Under the pieces are notes generated by a model, which saw nothing but the letters and a program-made list of their open reading frames with translations, was not told where the DNA came from and did not search any database. The translations under genes and the position numbers were made by a program. Below are positions 41,393 to 46,497 of a DNA stretch of 46,497 bases, in pieces (position 1 is the stretch's first letter; each line of letters opens with the position of its first letter). The stretch is from positions 1 through 46,497 of IMG/VR virus record IMGVR_UViG_3300045440_000075; one strand, written 5' to 3'. This DNA comes from a virus.

Positions 41393-41408
41393 TTATCGTT
41401 TACGATAA
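41393..41408. promoter_or_regulatory. dispersed palindrome, copy 12
   Basis: TTATCGTTTACGATAA overlaps the stop codon of the upstream gene (TAA inside the site) and ends 6 bases before the portal ATG. Confidence 0.88.
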
Positions 41409-41777
41409 CGAGTTAAGCGTATTCCTGCGACGATTGCAAGAAGAACATCCCCTTGCTTTATGTTCAAGTTTAGTTCCAAGAACTTTGTCAGCTACTCTGG
41501 CTACAGTATGAATTGCTTTGGCTATATTATCTCCCAATCCATCAGCGTACCAGCAACGATCACTTGGTTGGCGTTGGCAGATTTGATCCTCTACAACTTG
41601 CTCAAGATTTTCTGGTATTTCTATTCCATTAGATCGACAATCTTTTTGGATGTTTTGAATCAGGCTACTCCATGTGCTTCCATACACAATAGCTGGGAAA
41701 GTGAGTTTATCACGCTTGATCTCGTATTTGTAGTACCACCCACCAACTGGAGCTAGGTTTCTATTTTTGAGTTTCAT
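41400..41777 (-). CDS. Cys-motif phage protein upstream of portal, 125 aa
   Basis: This 125-residue protein has a beta start (VGGWYYKYEIKRDKLTFPAI), a helical middle (IQKDCRSNGIEIPENLEQVV), then EDQICQRQPSDRCWYADGLGD and a C-terminal GCSSCNRRRNTLNSL. The ICxRxPxxxC region and the C-terminal CxxCxxRR suggest a small metal-binding site. I know this arrangement from uncharacterised phage proteins near packaging genes. It is the first gene of the virion operon, divergent from the large terminase. Confidence 0.55.
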   Translation of the reverse strand: MKLKNRNLAPVGGWYYKYEIKRDKLTFPAIVYGSTWSSLIQNIQKDCRSNGIEIPENLEQVVEDQICQRQPSDRCWYADGLGDNIAKAIHTVARVADKVLGTKLEHKARGCSSCNRRRNTLNSLS

Positions 41778-41793
41778 CTTGCCTTTCGCTTGA

Positions 41794-41820
41794 AAATATA
41801 TTTTATTATTGATATGTCAA
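41794..41820 (-). promoter_or_regulatory. promoter of the portal-scaffold operon
   Basis: On the minus strand TTGACA (41820-41815) is followed after 16 bp by TATTTT. The start would be near 41785, a few bases before the ATG at 41777. The -35 box lies inside the first codons of the divergent terminase gene. Confidence 0.45.
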
Positions 41821-43667
41821 GAATTTTTTCTGGAAACACAGGCATTCAAAAGTACGGTATTAAATTCCCCGAGAACATGGACGAGCTTGGTATAGAGCTG
41901 TACTGCTACGCTATAAGCAAAGGTGAATACGGGAAGGATTATTGTAATAAGCACAATATAAATCTTTCAGATTTTAAATTACTCACTCCATACGAGCATT
42001 TCTTAAAAGCAGTCAAACTTCAATGGCCGACTGAAGTTTCTATTGTCAATCGCGGTTATACAAATACTCAGTTGTTGAGAACTCTTGAGGAACTATGCAA
42101 CAATGATGATATTTGTTTAGCTGGTGCAGCATCCATGGGCAAATCATTTCCAGTTGGGCTTTGGGTATATCTTGACTGGTGCTCTGCACCACATTGTACA
42201 TCGTCTTGGGTGGCTACTACTACGCTTGGTGCATCCGAAGATCGTATCTGGGGTATCATTTCTAAGTTGTGGAAATCTGCTGCTGTCCAGTTTGGTAAGC
42301 TGATTGATTATCGCCACATGATTGTTTGGGGCGGTGGGGCAAATGATGAGGATAAGGACTATCGTAATGCTATTAAAGCTCTAGCATTTCAGTCTGGAAA
42401 TGAAGGACAGAAAGCTATTGATACTACCCGTGGGCGTAAGAATGATCGGATTAGACTAGCTCTTGATGAGTTGCCAGAAATGGAACTGGGTGCGATTACC
42501 GCCCGTGTTAACTTGTCAGCTAATAACGATGTAGTTTTTATCGGTATTGGAAACCCTTCTGCTGGTGACAATCCCCATACCCGGTGGGCTATGCCTAAAG
42601 GCCAAAGTAACTTTGATACTGTCAGTCCAGAGATGGATAAATGGGATACGGAGACTGGTGTTTGTTTATTCTACAATGGCATGAGATCACCTAACTTCGC
42701 TGCTCCTGAAAACGAACCTTCTCCGTTCCCATTCTTGATGGATCGAAAGAAACAACAGGTCATGCTCAAGCAGTGCTATGGAGACGAGAATGCTATTGAC
42801 TATGTTCGTAACGCTATTGGATGGTGGCCCAAGTCTGGTTTTGCTCAAACTATTCTCACTGCTGATCTCATCCGTAACGCTGATACTAACGAAGAACCAC
42901 TATGGGATTCAGAGGGATTTCATAAGATTGCAGGATTTGATACCGCATTTACAGTTGGTGGAGATAGGTGTGTTCTTACTGTAGCTAAACTAGGTTATGT
43001 TCGCGGGACTCGCAATCGTGTTATGTGGTTGGAGAAACAAAAAGTCATCCAGTTATCTGCCCGTGAAGCTGCTGAGTTTGAGGTTGGTCTAGCTAAGGAA
43101 GTGGTCGAACTATGCCGTGCTGCTGGAGTCCAACCTACTAAATTTGGTATGGACGTATCTGGTGATGGAGGTCGAGTTGCACAAGCTATCATCCGAGAAT
43201 GGTTGAGATATGATGCCAATGGTCACTCTATTGCGCTTATTTCTTCTATGGGTAAACCCACTGAGCGTATGGCAGCAGAAGTTGATAAACGACCATGTAA
43301 GGATGTTTATGATAGACTTGTATCTGAGTATTGGTACTCAGCCTATCATGGTTTTAAAAGCCGAGTCATCTATGGTGTTGAAACATCTTCTGAGTTAGCG
43401 CGGGAGCTTTGCATCCGCAGGTACACAATTAAATCTAAAAAGATTTCCGTAGAGACTAAAGATGATTTTAAGGGCCGGACAGGATTTTCACCCGATTTGG
43501 CAGATAGCTTTCTGTATTGCCTTGAAATGTCTCGTAGGTTTGGATTGGTTTTTATCGGAAACGATAAAGTTATTCCTACTAACCGATTTTGGGCTAGAGA
43601 CGAAAAGCCCGTCGAATCCTTCTCGGATGATGATAGCTATTCTTCTGATGAGAATGGTGACTGGTAA
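41814..43667 (+). CDS. terL: terminase large subunit
   Basis: This 617-residue packaging motor ATPase-nuclease starts at ATG 41814 (MSRIFSGNTG); a TTG eight codons upstream is also in frame. Walker A is LAGAASMGKSFPVG (about 102-115) and a Walker-B-like segment is RIRLALDELPEM (about 213). The C-terminal RNase H-type nuclease shows acids in GFDTAFTVGGDR (about 375), KFGMDVSGDGG (about 443) and FSPDLADSFLYC (about 560). It cuts and pumps DNA into the procapsid through the portal. It is the only virion-module gene on the + strand. Codons for FIGNDK hold a palindrome copy (43552-43567). Confidence 0.85.
   Translation: MSRIFSGNTGIQKYGIKFPENMDELGIELYCYAISKGEYGKDYCNKHNINLSDFKLLTPYEHFLKAVKLQWPTEVSIVNRGYTNTQLLRTLEELCNNDDICLAGAASMGKSFPVGLWVYLDWCSAPHCTSSWVATTTLGASEDRIWGIISKLWKSAAVQFGKLIDYRHMIVWGGGANDEDKDYRNAIKALAFQSGNEGQKAIDTTRGRKNDRIRLALDELPEMELGAITARVNLSANNDVVFIGIGNPSAGDNPHTRWAMPKGQSNFDTVSPEMDKWDTETGVCLFYNGMRSPNFAAPENEPSPFPFLMDRKKQQVMLKQCYGDENAIDYVRNAIGWWPKSGFAQTILTADLIRNADTNEEPLWDSEGFHKIAGFDTAFTVGGDRCVLTVAKLGYVRGTRNRVMWLEKQKVIQLSAREAAEFEVGLAKEVVELCRAAGVQPTKFGMDVSGDGGRVAQAIIREWLRYDANGHSIALISSMGKPTERMAAEVDKRPCKDVYDRLVSEYWYSAYHGFKSRVIYGVETSSELARELCIRRYTIKSKKISVETKDDFKGRTGFSPDLADSFLYCLEMSRRFGLVFIGNDKVIPTNRFWARDEKPVESFSDDDSYSSDENGDW
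43552..43567. promoter_or_regulatory. dispersed palindrome, copy 13 (inside terL)
   Basis: TTATCGGAAACGATAA lies inside the large-terminase gene, read as F-I-G-N-D-K. Confidence 0.85.
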
Positions 43668-43696
43668 TTGCACATGACCAGCACATAAGGATAGCT

Positions 43697-43924
43697 TTAA
43701 TCCAGAATACCTTGAAGTTCTAGCGTATTCGCTACTTCCTCTGGGATTACAATACGAACGAACTTGCGTCCTTCGTGTATCCCTAGTTGTTGTAATGAAC
43801 GAATATCAGATTTCTTCACCCAGCATTGATTGAATTGTTGCTGGAAAAGAATCTTAGTTGGATTCTCGTCTTCGTGATAACCATCACACACGATCATTGA
43901 AACGAATGTATTATTTGAACTCAT
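43697..43924 (-). CDS. hypothetical protein, 75 aa
   Basis: This 75-residue protein (MSSNNTFVSMIVCDGYHEDE...) is beta at the start and helical later (SDIRSLQQLGIHEGRKFVRI, PEEVANTLELQGILD). No family is recognised. Its start overlaps the end of the HNH gene by 14 bases, and its stop faces the large terminase stop 30 bp away, with no clear terminator between. Confidence 0.55.
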   Translation of the reverse strand: MSSNNTFVSMIVCDGYHEDENPTKILFQQQFNQCWVKKSDIRSLQQLGIHEGRKFVRIVIPEEVANTLELQGILD

Positions 43925-44207
43925 ATATTAAATATCCTAATTCTCTTGCCCACGCAGGATTGTCGTGGATTTTGTTATGACACGTTCTACAAGTAGCCAT
44001 AAACATTTCTAAATTGGAAAGGTTCTTTCCTCTCTTGGCTTTGTGGTGAATATCCGTAGCCCCAGCCCCGCATACCTCACAGTTTGGATGAGTGGAAAAA
44101 TATTCCTTTCTTGCTTCAGAGTATTCTTTGTTTAGAACTTTTCGTCTATCTGAAACAGGCTTTAACCTTGCCCCCGTTTTTTTAAACCCTTTTTTTCTAC
44201 TGAGCAT
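43911..44207 (-). CDS. HNH endonuclease-type protein
   Basis: This 98-residue protein has a full HNH motif: CEVCGAGATDIHHKAKRG (the first CxxC and the DIHH), N and LEMFMATCRTCHNKIHDNP (second CxxCH and IH). Small HNH proteins beside terminase genes help packaging-linked DNA cleavage in many phages; others are homing nucleases. The basic N-terminus (RKKGFKKTGARLKPVSDRRK) would bind DNA. Its ATG lies inside the end of the 74-residue frame upstream. Two -1 slippery heptamers in that overlap could join the two frames. Confidence 0.75.
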   Translation of the reverse strand: MLSRKKGFKKTGARLKPVSDRRKVLNKEYSEARKEYFSTHPNCEVCGAGATDIHHKAKRGKNLSNLEMFMATCRTCHNKIHDNPAWARELGYLIYEFK

Positions 44208-44386
44208 TGATAGTATTTTGTTAGCTCTTGAAATCCGATGGTGGCCAATTCCAATGATTCGTACTCTGGTCTGAGACTGTCTGGGAATGGCTTTCCTCGT
44301 TCGTGCATTGGGCCGGGGTTGCTGGCAGCGTAGGGACTGACTCTGACGTAGTACTTGCCATTTTCAATTTCGAGGAAGGTGCGCAT
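44162..44386 (-). CDS. hypothetical protein, 74 aa, overlapping two genes
   Basis: This 74-residue frame, MRTFLEIENGKYYVRVSPYA..., has a protein-like composition with a beta start and a helical end (ESLELATIGFQELTKYYQ). It overlaps the XRE gene by 166 bp in another frame and the HNH start by 46 bp. Its last codons carry A-AAA-AAG (44195-44189) and T-TTA-AAA (44186-44180), both in its own frame, either of which could shift ribosomes -1 into the HNH frame. It may be the true upstream part of a fused HNH protein, or an independent gene. Confidence 0.45.
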   Translation of the reverse strand: MRTFLEIENGKYYVRVSPYAASNPGPMHERGKPFPDSLRPEYESLELATIGFQELTKYYQCSVEKKGLKKRGQG

Positions 44387-44628
44387 AGTTCAATGACTTT
44401 ATCTACTTGTTCTTTCTTCAGAATACTCTTGGAGTTGACTTCAATCTGGTTGATTAACGATCCAGTTACACCGATCTTGTCACCGAGTTCTCTGACTGTC
44501 ATGCCTAGCTTCCTCCGAGTCTCCCGAAGCTGATTAGCAAAGGTCTTGCGTCCAATAGAACGAATGTAGCGAGACTGCTCATAGGCAGTCATGCAAGATT
44601 CGTAGGCTTCGTATAGTGGATGCTTCAT
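44221..44628 (-). CDS. XRE/Cro-type HTH transcription regulator
   Basis: This 135-residue regulator has a helix-turn-helix of the XRE (Cro/CI) family at about residues 32-72: RETRRKLGMTVRELGDKIGV then TGSLINQIEVNSKSI and VDKVIELC. The N-terminal 28 residues are a helical extension. The C-terminal 50 are Ser/Thr/Pro-rich with no peptidase motif, so it is not a LexA-type self-cleaving repressor. It is the best candidate binder of the dispersed palindrome, because its divergent promoter region carries a copy at the opposing gene's start site. Its own transcript appears leaderless. The C-terminal third overlaps another frame. Confidence 0.7.
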   Translation of the reverse strand: MKHPLYEAYESCMTAYEQSRYIRSIGRKTFANQLRETRRKLGMTVRELGDKIGVTGSLINQIEVNSKSILKKEQVDKVIELCAPSSKLKMASTTSESVPTLPATPAQCTNEESHSQTVSDQSTNHWNWPPSDFKS

Positions 44629-44636
44629 TTCAATTA

Positions 44637-44665
44637 AAAGTAAACAAATCCTATTGACGTGTCAA
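44637..44665 (-). promoter_or_regulatory. promoter of the XRE regulator (leaderless)
   Basis: On the minus strand TTGACA (44665-44660), a 17-bp spacer and TACTTT (44642-44637) would start transcription at about 44630-44629, only 1-2 bases before the ATG at 44628. Leaderless initiation recalls lambda cI from PRM. Confidence 0.5.
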
Positions 44666-44682
44666 CACTTTTTTGATAATGA
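44654..44682 (+). promoter_or_regulatory. divergent rightward promoter
   Basis: TTGACG (44654-44659), a 17-bp spacer and TAATGA (44677-44682) give a start near 44690. Its -35 box abuts the opposing -35 box, forming the palindrome TTGACGTGTCAA. The dispersed palindrome covers about +1 to +16. Confidence 0.65.
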
Positions 44683-44690
44683 TACAGGTA

Positions 44691-44706
44691 TTATCGTTAC
44701 CGATAA
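44691..44706. promoter_or_regulatory. dispersed palindrome, copy 14 (rightward promoter start)
   Basis: TTATCGTTACCGATAA covers the predicted transcription start of the rightward promoter and ends 4 bases before the ATG at 44711, next to the XRE regulator gene. It is the strongest operator candidate. Confidence 0.9.
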
Positions 44707-44710
44707 AAAT

Positions 44711-44929
44711 ATGAAAACAAAAGATCAACTAGAATATGAATTAGAAGATGCAAAGCAATCTTTACAGGTTGCATTGGAAGAATTAAATGCTTGGAAACAA
44801 CTACAAATACTTGGTAAGACACCTGAGCAAGTTTATGAGTTTTGGCGCAAAAATCAGATCAAGATGTTTAAGTATCAACGTCAGATGATAATTTGGCGCG
44901 AGAAATATAATCAAATTTGCTTGACATAA
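44711..44929 (+). CDS. coiled-coil small protein, 72 aa
   Basis: This 72-residue helical protein starts MKTKDQLEYELEDAKQSLQV. It is acidic and coiled-coil-like to about residue 35, then has a basic aromatic end (EFWRKNQIKMFKYQRQMIIW). It lies in the Cro-like position: divergent from the XRE regulator with a palindrome over its start site. It lacks an HTH, so it is not itself a Cro. The next promoter begins inside its last codons. Confidence 0.6.
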   Translation: MKTKDQLEYELEDAKQSLQVALEELNAWKQLQILGKTPEQVYEFWRKNQIKMFKYQRQMIIWREKYNQICLT

Positions 44930-44949
44930 AATACTAGATGTAGTAGTGT
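44921..44949 (+). promoter_or_regulatory. promoter of the replication genes
   Basis: TTGACA (44921-44926), a 17-bp spacer and TAGTGT (44944-44949) would start near 44956. The leader to 45018 contains a hairpin CTCGG/CCGAG (44973-44990) and an AAGGAGAG stretch too far (18 nt) from the ATG to act as a normal ribosome site. Confidence 0.5.
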
Positions 44950-45017
44950 CTTCCTTGTACGAGCAATCGTGCCTCGGCGTAGGAACCGAGTAAGGAGAGT
45001 TTAAATTAACATAATAT

Positions 45018-45101
45018 ATGATCCCTTTGTGGTGGTATATTCCTACCGCGTCAGTTGCCGCACTTTCCGCCATCACAGAGGGGTCGCCTTTTCTAAAATG
45101 A
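45018..45101 (+). CDS. 27-aa leader peptide or membrane peptide
   Basis: A 27-residue frame, MIPLWWYIPTASVAALSAIT..., ends SPFLK. It is hydrophobic with a Trp pair. Its TGA overlaps the ATG of the initiator gene (ATGA), so translating it would couple to the initiator, a simple way to set initiator dose. It could also be a small membrane protein. Support is only its place and overlap. Confidence 0.35.
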   Translation: MIPLWWYIPTASVAALSAITEGSPFLK

Positions 45102-45997
45102 TAGCTGTAAAACAACCTCAACGCCTATTCGTCAGAATGAAGAAGGCAGTCTTGAGAGAGGACATAATGATGTTAACTCAAGATGTAACTCAGGCATTGG
45201 TTCTAGGACAAATGCTGTATTGGACAAAAACACTTGATACAGTCAACAACTGGATTTTTGAAGAGAACAAGCGTTTGGCTGAATCTGACCTCCCACAACA
45301 TGAATACAACTATGGTTGGATTTATAAATCGGCCCGTGAAATGCGCGAAGATTTAATGTGTGCTTTTAGTGAAGATGCAATCCAACGTGCGTTTTCTACG
45401 CTTGTCACAAAGGGCCTTTTTATGACCAGAAGTAACCCACGGGTGAGATATGATAGGACTCTTCAGTATCGAATCGACCTTGTTTTTTTGCGTAGATTAT
45501 TGAAAGATCGAGGGTATGAAATGACAGATTTTCAATTGGCAACCATCCCGCAAGAAGCGGTGTTCATTCCGCAAGGTGCGGTATCAATACCGCAATCTGC
45601 GGAAGCAATAACAGAGATTAAAACAAAGATTAAAAACATAGAAGTAAAACCCCTAACCCCTTTTCAAGGGGAGGAGGAAAATTCGGCAATGGCCTCATCT
45701 TCCATAAATGATAAAACTTCAAATGGATTCCAGACCTCTGAATTATTTAATCAGCAACCTCCCGCCGCTAACCCACCCAAGGGAAGGAAATCTAGAGTAC
45801 AAAAACCAGTAGATGCTGAGTTCCTAGCAGAACTTCAAAAACTAAACCCAGACAAAGACGTGGAGCGTGAAGCGAAACACGCACAGAGTTGGCTACTCAG
45901 TCACCCAGAACGTAAATACTCCCGTGCGTTCCTAAGTACTTGGGTCATCCGCTCCAAGAATGTAGTTGATCAAAATCCTTACAGACAATCCTTCTAA
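45098..45997 (+). CDS. replication initiator (winged-helix, lambda O-like role)
   Basis: This 299-residue protein starts at ATG 45098 (MIAVKQPQRLFVRMKKAVLR). Its N-terminal 130 residues follow the winged-helix replication-protein pattern of phages: TQALVLGQMLYWTKTL, GWIYKSAREMREDLMCAFSE, AIQRAFSTLVTKGLFMTRSN, LQYRIDLVFLRRLL. A linker encoded by three 21-bp iterons (IPQEAVF/IPQGAVS/IPQSAEA) follows, then an A-rich coding stretch and a C-terminal domain (NPDKDVEREAKHAQSWLLSH). It probably binds its own gene's iterons and recruits the helicase encoded next, as lambda O does. Stop and next start overlap (TAATG). Confidence 0.65.
   Translation: MIAVKQPQRLFVRMKKAVLREDIMMLTQDVTQALVLGQMLYWTKTLDTVNNWIFEENKRLAESDLPQHEYNYGWIYKSAREMREDLMCAFSEDAIQRAFSTLVTKGLFMTRSNPRVRYDRTLQYRIDLVFLRRLLKDRGYEMTDFQLATIPQEAVFIPQGAVSIPQSAEAITEIKTKIKNIEVKPLTPFQGEEENSAMASSSINDKTSNGFQTSELFNQQPPAANPPKGRKSRVQKPVDAEFLAELQKLNPDKDVEREAKHAQSWLLSHPERKYSRAFLSTWVIRSKNVVDQNPYRQSF
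45545..45607. repeat. three 21-bp iterons, putative replication origin
   Basis: Each unit holds a hyphenated inverted repeat: CCGCAAGAAGCGG (45548-45560), CCGCAAGGTGCGG (45569-45581) and CCGCAATCTGCGG (45590-45602), spaced exactly 21 bp. They lie inside the initiator gene, as lambda's iterons lie inside O, and are followed by an A-rich stretch. Confidence 0.75.
45605..45650. other. A-rich putative unwinding element
   Basis: The 46 bases after the iterons are about three-quarters A+T on this strand, mostly A. They contain two near copies of AGATTAAAAAC (45615-45624 and 45627-45637). In lambda-type origins the DNA beside the iterons is similarly A-rich and melts first. Confidence 0.55.
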
Positions 45998-46497
45998 TGA
46001 AAAAAATACCACTAATGAAAGTAGTCCCAATGGCTACAAAAAGCGAAGCAGCAGCGTTAGCTTTAATCGCAATAGATAGAAACATACTCGCGCAACAAAC
46101 GTGGGAGGTTGATTATTTCGCTCTGCCGCCTCACAGGAAGGTTTTTACTGCCCTCCAAGGGGTTCACCAGCGGACAGGGGCTTGCTGCCCGTTTTCTGCC
46201 ATTGCTGAGTTAGAAGCTACAGGAGAGATCGAAGCGGCTGGAGGAGAGAACGAAGTCCATGAGATTCTTTCTACCATGAAGATTGCTTCTGGGAAGGTTT
46301 GTCAGGATATGGCGGACGATTACCGCAAGCAGCTAGTCAGAAACAAAGGATACCGCGATGTCATCAAGATTATTGAGGAAGAAGAACCCAATATCCGAGT
46401 AGGGAAGTCTGATCTCAAGAAATTATCGGAAACGATAATGAGATGCTCAGAGGATCGTGGTGTAAAAATCAAGCCAGTCAAAGATATTATCTTGGAA
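45997..46497 (+). CDS. DnaB-like replicative helicase, N-terminal part (cut by window edge)
   Basis: The first 167 codons of a gene that runs off the window. After a short start (MKKIPLMKVVPMATKSEAAA) the DnaB N-terminal domain pattern is visible: DRNILAQQTWEVDYFALPPH, RKVFTALQGVHQRTGACCPF, ELEATGEIEAAGGENEVHEI, DDYRKQLVRNKGYRDVIKII. The helicase motor domain would lie beyond the edge. Its start overlaps the initiator stop (TAATG), so loader/initiator and helicase are made together. Codons for LSETI contain palindrome copy 15. Confidence 0.65.
   Translation, partial: MKKIPLMKVVPMATKSEAAALALIAIDRNILAQQTWEVDYFALPPHRKVFTALQGVHQRTGACCPFSAIAELEATGEIEAAGGENEVHEILSTMKIASGKVCQDMADDYRKQLVRNKGYRDVIKIIEEEEPNIRVGKSDLKKLSETIMRCSEDRGVKIKPVKDIILE
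46423..46438. promoter_or_regulatory. dispersed palindrome, copy 15 (inside DnaB-like gene)
   Basis: TTATCGGAAACGATAA lies in the DnaB-like gene, encoding L-S-E-T-I, the same peptide as in the giant gene copies. Confidence 0.85.

Noticed and set aside
1-46497. Window treated as a complete circular genome joining base 46497 to base 1
   Set aside because: Joining would run the DnaB-like frame only about 11 codons further to a stop, giving just the N-terminal domain. The helicase is more likely cut by the window edge.
1-46497. CRISPR array
   Set aside because: The repeats found are dispersed palindromes, protein-coding repeats or short iterons; no regularly spaced repeats with unique spacers of 25-40 bp.
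1-46497. tRNA genes
   Set aside because: No cloverleaf with TTCGA-type loop and acceptor pairing was found by eye in the intergenic regions; a dedicated scan could still reveal one.

Overview
The window is a tailed-phage (Caudoviricetes) genome segment of about 43 % G+C by eye. It carries a complete capsid, portal and large-terminase set, tail and receptor-binding proteins, a lysis cassette, a replication module and a regulatory region. No sheath, tube or classical tape-measure gene is visible. Instead there is a 2388-residue virion-type protein next to an Ala/Gly/Gln-rich putative ejection protein, which suggests a short-tailed (podovirus-like) particle. No integrase, DNA polymerase or RNA polymerase is seen. 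The host cannot be named. Promoters look sigma70-like (TTGACA ... TAnnnT), but most start codons lack a Shine-Dalgarno sequence and follow A/C-rich leaders or an AACTAATG junction. This points away from typical Proteobacteria or Firmicutes, and Verrucomicrobiota-like hosts are one guess.

Layout: 1-855 is gene-free and carries a promoter. 856-2889 (+) is a string of small early-type genes. 2936-3511 (-) is a putative small terminase. 3581-5519 (+) is a coupled three-gene operon ending in an SF2 helicase. 9900-5580 (-) is an early operon with a Cas4/RecB-like nuclease, an SSB-like protein with a DDDIPY tail, a ParB-like protein and an RNA polymerase alpha-CTD-like protein. About 10077-10001 (-) is a candidate small RNA. 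41777-10113 (-) is the long virion operon: portal, scaffold, capsid, fibres and adhesins, an esterase tail spike, lysis genes, tail proteins, a sulfotransferase, a citrate-synthase-fold protein, the ejection protein and the giant protein. 41814-43667 (+) is the large terminase. 43697-44628 (-) holds an HNH protein and an XRE-family regulator. 44711-46497 (+) holds a small protein, a replication initiator containing intragenic iterons, and the start of a DnaB-like helicase cut by the window edge.

The most striking signal is a 16-bp perfect or near-perfect palindrome, TTATCGKWWMCGATAA. It occurs 15 times across the whole window, in intergenic regions and inside genes, in several codon frames. 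One copy lies at the predicted start point of the promoter facing away from the XRE gene, one lies just downstream of the capsid promoter, and five sit 4-7 bases before a start codon. It looks like a genome-wide operator (stoperator-like) system controlled by one dimeric DNA-binding protein. The XRE protein is the obvious candidate.

Other notable items are a lambda-like origin inside the initiator gene (three 21-bp iterons followed by an A-rich stretch), an exact 11-bp-period five-copy repeat before the ParB-like gene, a citrate-synthase-like protein that has lost two catalytic residues, tandem -1 slippery heptamers before the HNH gene, and a promoter-to-terminator unit that would make a ~75-nt RNA.
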